Source of the DNA: Gammaproteobacteria bacterium
Lineage (GTDB): Bacteria > Pseudomonadota > Gammaproteobacteria > Legionellales > Legionellaceae
Length of the DNA: 40,784 nt
Assembly: GCA_022600515.1 (NCBI GenBank)
Contig: JAHZKG010000047.1
Location: 1-40,784, forward strand
Direction: 5' to 3'
Position 1 is the first letter of the stretch. Every line of letters starts with the position of its first letter. Positions 34,563 to 40,784 of the stretch are shown here, in pieces. Under the pieces are notes generated by a model. The model was given only the letters and a program-made list of their open reading frames with translations, searched no databases and had not been told where the DNA came from. The translations under genes and the position numbers were made by a program.

Positions 34563-35489
34563 ATGGGTGAGAATAACAGAGAAATACCAAGAGATAAGAC
34601 TCAAGCAATAAAAAACACGCGTGAGGCAAAAAAAGCAATGGAGACGGGTCGACAAAATGACCAACGGGCCAAAGATAACGAGAAAAACTGGCAAGAGCGC
34701 TTGCAGCGAAAGCGTGAAGAAGCGGAGGCGGCGATTGCAGCTGCTGAACAAGCGAAACTTAATGGTGATGCTGGTGCAGACGAGAGAGCAATAGAAGCAC
34801 AGGTTGCAGTAGATAAATTTTTTGATGAATGTCATAGAATGATTTCTGAAGGGGTTAAAGGGTATGATACCTTGCTGAGTACCGGGGGGCAGATGGTGAC
34901 TTGGTCTGTTCTATTGGCTGATGCCCTTCACTCACAACATCAAGCGGATAGACACTTATTTAATTTGATTGGTGCTATATTGACGTCCCCCATGATGGCA
35001 ATTGATGCTGCCAAATGGGTGGCAGACAGTGATGTTGTGTATAATGCTGGTGAGAAAATGGGAGACTTGTTGCATGGATTCTGGCCTAAGTCGAATTTGG
35101 GCGTATCTGATGCATCTTTAGATCTGAGTAGCTTGATAGAGGTTGGGGAGAATGGCACACTAACAGTGCAGCCTATACCTAAGCTTGAGGGTGTGGATCC
35201 TAAAGAGCACGAATTGCTCAATCAGTTCATTAAAAGCTTTGTGTATATGTCGATGATGAAGCGCGAGTATAAACCTGAAGAAAACGCGGAGACTCATGAA
35301 ATAACATGGGCTATTAATTCAGCAGCAAAAGAATCAAAACCAAACCCGCTAACCAGTAAGGATGAAGTCATTGCTTGTATAAATAAAGAGTTAGGAGCCG
35401 ATGTTGGCGAATCTCTGAACAATGTGAAAATTCAAAAGCTTGCTGATGCACTAGAACATAGGCCTGAGCCTCCTAGTGCCAGTTTTTGA
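34563..35489 (+). CDS. Lineage-specific coiled-coil protein of unknown function
   Basis: A 308-residue product I do not recognise. Residues 10-70 are very rich in Lys, Glu, Arg and Ala and should form a coiled coil. Residues 100-150 contain moderately hydrophobic helices (MVTWSVLLADAL, LFNLIGAILTSPMMAID). The rest is helical and acidic, with a short Pro/Ser tail. It has no signal peptide. It has a good ribosome binding site overlapping the lpxH end, 3 bases from the lpxH stop, and runs into the region just before tsaD, so it has been inserted between two housekeeping genes. The composition fits secreted effector-like proteins of intracellular bacteria, without proof. Confidence 0.7.
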   Translation: MGENNREIPRDKTQAIKNTREAKKAMETGRQNDQRAKDNEKNWQERLQRKREEAEAAIAAAEQAKLNGDAGADERAIEAQVAVDKFFDECHRMISEGVKGYDTLLSTGGQMVTWSVLLADALHSQHQADRHLFNLIGAILTSPMMAIDAAKWVADSDVVYNAGEKMGDLLHGFWPKSNLGVSDASLDLSSLIEVGENGTLTVQPIPKLEGVDPKEHELLNQFIKSFVYMSMMKREYKPEENAETHEITWAINSAAKESKPNPLTSKDEVIACINKELGADVGESLNNVKIQKLADALEHRPEPPSASF

Positions 35490-35503
35490 TAATAGGATAT
35501 GTC

Positions 35504-36535
35504 GTGCTTGTTTTAGGAATTGAATCATCCTGTGATGAAACAGGGGTCGCCTTGTACTCATCAACTGGGGGGCTTGTTGCACATGCATTACACTCTCAGG
35601 TTGCTACACACCGCCAATTTGGTGGGGTTGTGCCTGAGCTTGCTTCGCGTGACCATGTCAAGCATATTGTAACTTTGGTTGATGCAGCACTTAAAGAAGC
35701 CGCACTGAAAAAAACAGATATCACTGCTGTGGCATACACAGCCGGGCCTGGCTTGATGGGGGCGCTGTTGGTGGGCGCCTCTTTTGCTAAAAGCTTTGCT
35801 TTTGCTTTGGGTATTCCTTCGTTTGCCGTACATCATCTAGAAGCGCATATTTTAGCAGCACAGCTTGACGCGCCGTCCCTTCAGTTTCCGTTTACAGCAT
35901 TGCTCGTTTCTGGTGGACATACGCAGCTTATCGAAGCCCATGGGCTTGGTAATTATACGTTACTGGGTGAAACTTTAGATGACGCTGTGGGTGAAGCATT
36001 TGATAAAACAGCAAAATTAATGGGCTTTGAGTATCCTGGCGGCCCAACATTGGCTGCATTGGCAGATGAAGCGGCAATGTTAAGTGATTTACCCGAAATT
36101 GCAGCCTTTCCACGGCCCATGTTGGATAGACCTGGGTTTGATTTGAGTTTTAGCGGTTTAAAAACGCATACTATGCTGGCATGGAAAAAAAGCAAACAAA
36201 CCGATGTTGATAAACGATGCATTGCAAAAGCGTTTCAAGACGCTGTCGTTGAAACGTTGTGTGTTAAAACCATGCGTGCTTTGGCATCAAGCCAAAGTAA
36301 ATGTTTGGTTGTAGCCGGTGGGGTCGGGGCTAACCGTGCATTACGAGAAGCACTCACCACACGCGTTCAAGCGGATGGTGGCGCTGTATATTTTCCCAGA
36401 TTAGAATATTGTACGGATAATGGTGCCATGGTGGCTTATGCAGGATACTTACATCTGATGCAGGGTGCGCGTGACGCGAGCCACGCAATTGAAGTGCATG
36501 CACGCCTGCCTTTACAGAATCAAGAAGCTATTTAG
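35504..36535 (+). CDS. tsaD: tRNA N6-adenosine threonylcarbamoyltransferase
   Basis: Transfers the threonylcarbamoyl group to A37 of ANN-decoding tRNAs with TsaB and TsaE. The 343-residue product starts MLVLGIESSCDETG, with metal ligands His111 and His115 in HHLEAH, the ATP-binding SGGHTQL, and DNGAMVAYAG near the C-terminus. I chose the GTG at 35504, preceded by AGGAT; an upstream TTG at 35486 overlaps the previous gene. The 3' end overlaps plsY by 8 bases on the other strand. Confidence 0.97.
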   Translation: MLVLGIESSCDETGVALYSSTGGLVAHALHSQVATHRQFGGVVPELASRDHVKHIVTLVDAALKEAALKKTDITAVAYTAGPGLMGALLVGASFAKSFAFALGIPSFAVHHLEAHILAAQLDAPSLQFPFTALLVSGGHTQLIEAHGLGNYTLLGETLDDAVGEAFDKTAKLMGFEYPGGPTLAALADEAAMLSDLPEIAAFPRPMLDRPGFDLSFSGLKTHTMLAWKKSKQTDVDKRCIAKAFQDAVVETLCVKTMRALASSQSKCLVVAGGVGANRALREALTTRVQADGGAVYFPRLEYCTDNGAMVAYAGYLHLMQGARDASHAIEVHARLPLQNQEAI

Positions 36536-37187
36536 ATTGTGTTTTTTTAGTGGTTTTGGTTGTTTTTTTAGGTTTGTCTTTTTCAGAAAAATTAAAATCA
36601 AGTTTTGATTCGTTTCCGTCGAGCAGGCGCTGAATATTTTCTTTGTGCTGATACAGCACAGTCAGTGCGAGTGCGGCCAAAGGAAAAAAAGCTTGGGGCT
36701 CATGAAATGCGAGTAAGGCATAAAATGGGCTTAAAGTAATGGTTACGATTGAAGCCAGGGATGAAAAGCGGCTAAAGTAGGCCACGGTTACCCAGGTTAA
36801 TATGGCCAGCAGACCGAGTAACGGATACAGTCCAAGCAATACCCCCAAACTGGTTGCAACCCCTTTACCGCCTTTAAAGTCAAAAAAGACAGGGTACATA
36901 TGGCCAAGTACAGCAGCAAGCCCAACAGTGGCTTCTAAAAAAGGCCCTAAATTAAAAATAGTGGCAAGCCAAACAGGCAGGATACCTTTGAGGCAATCAG
37001 CAATTAAAACCAAAGCTGCATATTGTTTACCTGCGAGTCGAAGCACGTTGGTTGCGCCAGGGTTGTTTGAGCCCTGGGTACGTGGATCGGGTAATTTTGC
37101 AATGCGACATACAATAACAGCTGAGCACAAGGAGCCCAGTGCATAGGCTACGGCAATGCATAATACAATAAGTAAGAGTGAGAGCAT
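36528..37187 (-). CDS. plsY: Glycerol-3-phosphate acyltransferase PlsY
   Basis: Inner-membrane enzyme adding the first acyl chain to glycerol-3-phosphate from acyl-phosphate. The 219-residue product has five or so spans and the PlsY motifs GSNNPGATNVLRLAG and FKGGKGVATSLGVLLG. The C-terminus carries an unusually long Lys/Thr-rich cytoplasmic tail (last 20 residues). The ATG at 37187 has GGAGG at a 4-base spacing. The tsaD-plsY neighbourhood is common in bacteria. Confidence 0.95.
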   Translation of the reverse strand: MLSLLLIVLCIAVAYALGSLCSAVIVCRIAKLPDPRTQGSNNPGATNVLRLAGKQYAALVLIADCLKGILPVWLATIFNLGPFLEATVGLAAVLGHMYPVFFDFKGGKGVATSLGVLLGLYPLLGLLAILTWVTVAYFSRFSSLASIVTITLSPFYALLAFHEPQAFFPLAALALTVLYQHKENIQRLLDGNESKLDFNFSEKDKPKKTTKTTKKTQSK

Positions 37188-37245
37188 GGTGCCTCCAGTT
37201 TGATGCGTTGAATACCCAAAGCAGAGTATGGCAGGTTGTTTGGTG

Positions 37246-38379
37246 TTATAGCAAGAATAAGTGCTGTAAATCGTTGGTAAACCGGCGCCCAAAGGCCGTT
37301 ACTTTCCAATGCGTTTGTGTGCAGGTTATAAAACCTTTTTCTTCTGCTGTTTTAAGTAGTGGTATAAGCTGCTTAATATCAAGCCCTGTTTGTTTCGTAA
37401 ATAATGCATACGGTATTGCATGCTGAAGGCGTGTTGTATTAAGCATAAATTCAAATAATAAATGTGCTGAGTTTATCTGCTTGTTTTCGACGAGATAGGA
37501 TTTGTCGGCATTTAAATAATCTTTAGGCTGACGTTGCTTTCGTGTACGAACAATCGACTTAAAATCAGGCGACGTTAATTTGCCATGTGCACCTGCGCCT
37601 ATGCCATAGTAGTCACCAAAGTGCCAATAATTAAGATTATGTTGTGCTTGTTTCTGATGCTTTGAAAAGGCAGATATTTCGTATCGTTCGTATTGATTCG
37701 CTTTGAGGTAATCAAGTCCTGCTTGCTCTAAATCAGCAGTAATTTCTTCACTTGGGAGTTTGGGTGGTTTTTTATAAAAAACAGTATTAGGCTCCAAAGT
37801 CAGCTGATACCAAGACAAATGTTCGGGGGTATAAGCAAGCGCGGTTTTTAAATCTTGCATGCCTTCACTTACTGATTGTTCTGGTAGGCCGTGCATCAGG
37901 TCTAAATTGATGTTATCAAAGCCTGCTTCACGCGCAGATAGAATCGCGCGATGGGCCTCTTCGTCATCATGAATGCGTCCTAAGGCTTTTAGATGCGCTT
38001 TATTAAAGCTTTGTATACCAATAGATAGTCGATTGATTCCAAGTGCGCGATACGCCTTAAATCGTGTTTGTTCAACACTACCGGGGTTTGCTTCAAGGGT
38101 TATTTCAATATGGGGTGTAAATATAAGGCGTTTGCGTAAGCCTTCAAATAATACGGCATAAGCATGCTCTGACAAAAGACTTGGTGTGCCACCGCCTATA
38201 AAAATAGAATGAATAGGGCGGGCAGGAAAAGTCTGCAGGTCGTCATCTAGGTCTGCAAGCAATGCATGAACATAGTGCATTTCAGGCAGCTTTTGTGGAC
38301 TTTTATGCGAGTTGAAATCGCAATACGGACATTTCTGAATGCACCAAGGGGTGTGAATATAAAGTGATAGTGGTAACAT
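37246..38379 (-). CDS. hemW: Radical SAM heme chaperone HemW
   Basis: Binds heme and is thought to deliver it to respiratory enzymes; formerly annotated as an oxygen-independent coproporphyrinogen oxidase. The 377-residue product has the cluster motif Cys13-x3-Cys17-x2-Cys20 in PWCIQKCPYCDF, FIGGGTPSLLS, and HNLNYW, the HemW heme-binding signature. True HemN has a fourth Cys in that motif, absent here. I chose the ATG at 38379 because length matches E. coli HemW, though no ribosome binding site is evident. It diverges from mdh with 63 bases between starts. Confidence 0.93.
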   Translation of the reverse strand: MLPLSLYIHTPWCIQKCPYCDFNSHKSPQKLPEMHYVHALLADLDDDLQTFPARPIHSIFIGGGTPSLLSEHAYAVLFEGLRKRLIFTPHIEITLEANPGSVEQTRFKAYRALGINRLSIGIQSFNKAHLKALGRIHDDEEAHRAILSAREAGFDNINLDLMHGLPEQSVSEGMQDLKTALAYTPEHLSWYQLTLEPNTVFYKKPPKLPSEEITADLEQAGLDYLKANQYERYEISAFSKHQKQAQHNLNYWHFGDYYGIGAGAHGKLTSPDFKSIVRTRKQRQPKDYLNADKSYLVENKQINSAHLLFEFMLNTTRLQHAIPYALFTKQTGLDIKQLIPLLKTAEEKGFITCTQTHWKVTAFGRRFTNDLQHLFLL

Positions 38380-38442
38380 AAGGCAATTATTTTTTTTAAT
38401 GTTGAAACAATGCATTATATCGTGAGACGGGAGATAAATTAA

Positions 38443-39489
38443 ATGAATAAACGCGTTCGAGTTGCAATTACAGGGGCCGCAGGGCAAATTGGCTATGCTT
38501 TATTGTTTAGAATCGCATCAGGTCAGTTATTTGGTGATGATACCGATGTTGAATTGCATTTATTAGAATTACCGCAAGCTTTATCTGCTCTCAAAGGGGT
38601 TGCAATGGAGCTTGAAGATTGTGCTTTTCCACGTTTAAAGCATGTCCTATGTACCTCAAGTTTGCAAGAAGCAATGACCGGTGTTCACTGGGCGTTCTTG
38701 GTGGGCTCTGTTCCTAGAAAACAAGGCATGGAGCGTGGTGATTTATTAAAAGTTAATGGGGCAATTTTTGTTGAGCAGGGCCGCGCCATCAATGACTATG
38801 CGAATAGCGATGTACGTGTTTTTGTGGTGGGTAATCCGTGTAATACCAATGCATTAATTGCAAAGCATCATGCCAAAGATGTGCCTGATGATAGATTTTT
38901 CGCGATGATGACGTTAGATGAGCTTCGTGCACGTAATCTACTCGCAAAAAAAGCAGATGTGGATATTACAGAAGTAAGCCAAATGACAGTTTGGGGTAAT
39001 CACTCGGGCACACAGTATCCTGATTTTTATAGCGCTAAAATCGATGGCTTGCCCGTGAGCTCGTTTATTGCAGATGAAGTGTGGTTGAAAGAAACGTTTT
39101 TACCTACAGTTCAGCAACGAGGTGCTGCGGTTTTAAAAGAGCGTGGTGCTTCTTCTGCAGCATCAGCAGCCAATGCAATTATTGTTGGTGTTCAGCATTT
39201 AATTACCGATACACCTAAAGGCGAAACGTTTTCAATGGCGCTTTCTTCAAAAGGTGATTACGGTGTTGATGAAGGGCTTATGTTTTCTTTCCCATGCCGC
39301 CGGGAATCACGCTTAATTGAGCGGGTGATTCAGGTGACTGCGGGTGGCACACGTATGTCTTCTGAAGAAGGTATTCGCGTAATATCTGATTTAGAATTAA
39401 ACGCATATAGCCAAGGAAAATTTGATGAAACCTTGGCAGAGCTTCGTGCCGAACGCCAAGCCGTGAAGGATTTAGGGCTTTTAGATTAG
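38443..39489 (+). CDS. mdh: Malate dehydrogenase
   Basis: NAD-dependent interconversion of malate and oxaloacetate in the TCA cycle. The 348-residue product has the NAD-binding GAAGQIG at residues 11-17, substrate arginines in [10 protein letters not shown] (Arg92, Arg98) and LDELRA (Arg162), and catalytic His187 in [12 protein letters not shown]. It belongs to the cytosolic-type MDH group and is slightly long, with an extra helical C-terminal segment. The ribosome binding site is GGGAG. Structured DNA without a clear T-run follows. Confidence 0.95.
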   Translation: MNKRVRVAITGAAGQIGYALLFRIASGQLFGDDTDVELHLLELPQALSALKGVAMELEDCAFPRLKHVLCTSSLQEAMTGVHWAFLVGSVPRKQGMERGDLLKVNGAIFVEQGRAINDYANSDVRVFVVGNPCNTNALIAKHHAKDVPDDRFFAMMTLDELRARNLLAKKADVDITEVSQMTVWGNHSGTQYPDFYSAKIDGLPVSSFIADEVWLKETFLPTVQQRGAAVLKERGASSAASAANAIIVGVQHLITDTPKGETFSMALSSKGDYGVDEGLMFSFPCRRESRLIERVIQVTAGGTRMSSEEGIRVISDLELNAYSQGKFDETLAELRAERQAVKDLGLLD

Positions 39490-39520
39490 TACATCATTTC
39501 ACTGATTTTTTCTTATACCG

Positions 39521-39601
39521 ACTACGTGCCGCGTTTTATACGCGGAATCCATATTTTGTGTAGTGCTTAACAGGATACCCCGCATGAAGCGGGGTACGTA
39601 G
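39521..39601. repeat. Second structured palindromic element after mdh
   Basis: An outer pair CTACGT (39522-39527) / ACGTAG (39596-39601) encloses two hairpins: CCGCGT-TTTAT-ACGCGG (39529-39545) and TACCCCGC-ATGAA-GCGGGGTA (39576-39596). This is the same plan as the element at 11341-11492. The loop ATGAA is the reverse complement of the TTCAT loop there, and both elements have ATCCAT just after the first hairpin. The rest of the 39490-39765 gap shows no gene and no clear terminator for mdh. Confidence 0.55.
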
Positions 39602-39765
39602 GCAAGGGGGTAAAGCTTTTTAGCGAAAAATACTATTCACGTAACAATATCTACTCGCCTAGCAGCCTCCTCCGATCCCAGTCTGATGAACTGACTAAAG
39701 TTTGACTTTGATTCCAAAAAGACTAGACTAAAAGTTAACCTAATTGATTTTTGCGGGGCGATTGT

Positions 39766-40245
39766 ATGAGTGATAAAAAATCAGAATTAAAACCAAAAGA
39801 AATTGCACAGGCTAATCAAAAAAAATTTGAGTTAGAACAACAAAAACGGGAGCAGCAAGAGAGGGAAACACTTGAAGCAATGCCCCCTTCAGCATCTGAG
39901 GAGGTCTTTGAGGGATATGTTGAGGCCGACAAAGAAAGCGCAGATTATATCGTGGAAATGTACACGGCAAAATTTAAAGATGAAACGTGGTATAAACCAC
40001 CGGAACAAAATGAAGGTGGCAGCACTCGATTCTCTTTCCCTGATGAAAAAACGGCCATGGATTTTTTCGGAGCGATGGCAAAAGAAGAGAAGCGGTTTAT
40101 TGTGATTGATGGTGCAACAGGCAACGTACTTGCTTACTCTACGGGTGATGGTCAATTACACAAAAATGAGGGTAATAAGCTATCGTTGGATGCGGTCAGA
40201 GAGGAACTAGAAAAAGCACAACAACAAGCATGCGGCCCGAAATGA
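39766..40245 (+). CDS. Lineage-specific protein of unknown function
   Basis: A 159-residue product I do not recognise. Residues 1-45 are Lys/Glu/Gln-rich and probably a coiled coil. A compact domain follows, with alternating strands and helices (RFSFPDEKTAMDFFGAMA, then KRFIVIDGATGNVLAYSTGDG). A short helical tail ends in CGPK. There is no signal peptide or membrane span. The ATG at 39766 has GGGGCG upstream. It sits beside a broken gene and an insertion sequence, in an accessory stretch. A secreted effector-like protein is possible but unproven. Confidence 0.7.
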   Translation: MSDKKSELKPKEIAQANQKKFELEQQKREQQERETLEAMPPSASEEVFEGYVEADKESADYIVEMYTAKFKDETWYKPPEQNEGGSTRFSFPDEKTAMDFFGAMAKEEKRFIVIDGATGNVLAYSTGDGQLHKNEGNKLSLDAVREELEKAQQQACGPK

Positions 40246-40315
40246 AGCCTATGTGATAAGACTTTTTTTCACGGAATAAGGGTAGCTGAATCCCACTAAC
40301 TAAGAGGTAAACATT

Positions 40316-40675
40316 ATGCCTGTTAATCCAAAAGACAAAAAAAGCCAATAAGAAAAAGAAAAAGAGACTTTAAAGACCTTGGATAAAGCCGATAATGTTG
40401 CATCTTTTTTTTATAATATTTTCTATGGATGGCAGATTTCACCCAACCCACTCGTTGACATGGCACTTGGCTTGGCATGCGGGGCTGCAGCGGGAGGAGG
40501 TTCAGGACAAAGCAACAGGAATCGAGGCGAACCAGCAATCCAACCACCAGCAGATACTCAGTCTTTGGTTGGCACACTAGAGTTCTATGGGAATGAGGCG
40601 AGTTCAGGGCTACGGTGTAATTATCTTGTTGAGGTCCCTAGTAACTCACCTTACGCACCGGCCCTTGCGTCATAA
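40316..40675 (+). pseudogene. Hypothetical gene interrupted by a single in-frame stop
   Basis: An ATG at 40316 with AGAGG upstream opens a frame that stops at TAA 40349-40351 after 11 codons (MPVNPKDKKSQ). The same frame then stays open to TAA 40673-40675. The Lys/Glu-rich coding character continues across the stop, so one substitution or a natural stop splits a gene of about 119 codons. The downstream part has a hydrophobic, Gly/Ala-rich stretch (about 45-65) and a polar C-terminus. I recognise no family. Restart at the TTG 40379 is possible. Confidence 0.6.
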
Positions 40676-40695
40676 CTAAAATTCATTAAAATTCA

Positions 40696-40714
40696 CCTCC
40701 TGCTTGTAGGGAGG
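40696..40714 (+). promoter_or_regulatory. Inverted repeat over the transposase ribosome binding site
   Basis: CCTCC (40696-40700) can pair with GGAGG (40710-40714), the strong Shine-Dalgarno sequence of the transposase start at 40723. The left arm, CACCTCC, is itself the anti-Shine-Dalgarno sequence. Two direct AAAATTCA copies (40678-40685, 40688-40695) lie just before it. Confidence 0.45.
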
Positions 40715-40722
40715 AACAAAGC

Positions 40723-40784
40723 ATGGACATGCTTGATATTTACACTGATTACCTGATCTGCCAAAACAAATATGCAACTGCAAC
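40723..40784 (+). mobile_element. 5' end of an insertion sequence transposase, cut by the window edge
   Basis: The first 20 codons read MDMLDIYTDYLICQNKYATA. The LDIYTDYLI...TATG-type start resembles transposases of the IS4/IS701-like DDE group found in Legionellales and many other bacteria. A strong ribosome binding site GGGAGG lies 8 bases upstream. The rest of the element and its right end are outside the window; its left end is probably within 40676-40722 but no terminal inverted repeat can be confirmed. Confidence 0.6.

Noticed and set aside
37246-38379. Coproporphyrinogen oxidase (HemN)
   Set aside because: The cluster motif has three cysteines without the fourth of HemN, and the HNLNYW signature fits HemW.

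Overview
The window is a compact chromosomal segment from a gammaproteobacterium, most likely an intracellular or host-associated member of the Legionellales (Legionella/Coxiella/Berkiella-like). This is an inference. It rests on the housekeeping gene order, an aspartokinase-diaminopimelate decarboxylase fusion, a FadL/FadD pair, a protein combining an F-box-like head with DUF4116-like repeats, moderately low GC, and clusters that look trimmed compared with their usual gammaproteobacterial versions. The ends carry lineage-specific or decaying genes; the right edge enters an insertion sequence.

Left to right. 1-2264: remnants of unknown small genes, then a two-gene polysaccharide ABC exporter (wzm-wzt). 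2484-10862: gyrA-serC-cmk-rpsA, a strong terminator, lapA-lapB-pyrF and a HolD-like gene. pheA/hisC/tyrA/aroA, usual between serC and cmk, and ihfB, usual after rpsA, are absent here. 11170-11572: a gene-free stretch with a dispersed-repeat-like sequence and a nested set of palindromes. 11573-12568: F-box-like/DUF4116-like membrane protein, a candidate host-directed effector. 12665-16962: an atypical FimT-like pseudopilin, glyA, nrdR, nusB, pgpA and an AI-2E family permease; rib and thiL genes are missing from their usual place.

16948-29313 is leftward: rimO, an orphan solute-binding protein, an S4-domain/VF530 pair, an M20 peptidase, an Mrp ATPase, an AddA/RecB-like helicase-nuclease, the lysine-pathway fusion and an unusual alpha/beta hydrolase with an internal hydrophobic region. 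From 29495: fadL (+), a small secreted protein (-), fadD (-), then minC-lpxH, a lineage-specific coiled-coil protein and tsaD (+), plsY and hemW (-), and mdh (+). 39490-40784 holds a second structured palindrome, a lineage-specific protein, a gene broken by one stop codon, and the start of a transposase.

Functionally the window covers envelope building (polysaccharide export, LapAB control of LPS, LpxH, PlsY, PgpA), fatty-acid uptake and activation (FadL, FadD), information processing (GyrA, S1, NusB, NrdR, RimO, TsaD, AddA-like), and central or amino-acid metabolism (SerC, GlyA, LysC-LysA, Mdh, PyrF). No tRNA, rRNA or CRISPR array was seen. The most unusual items are the F-box-like/DUF4116-like protein, the alpha/beta hydrolase with a membrane-like insert, the pseudopilin lacking Glu5, the two structured intergenic elements with related hairpin cores, and the terminator/promoter palindrome upstream of rimO.
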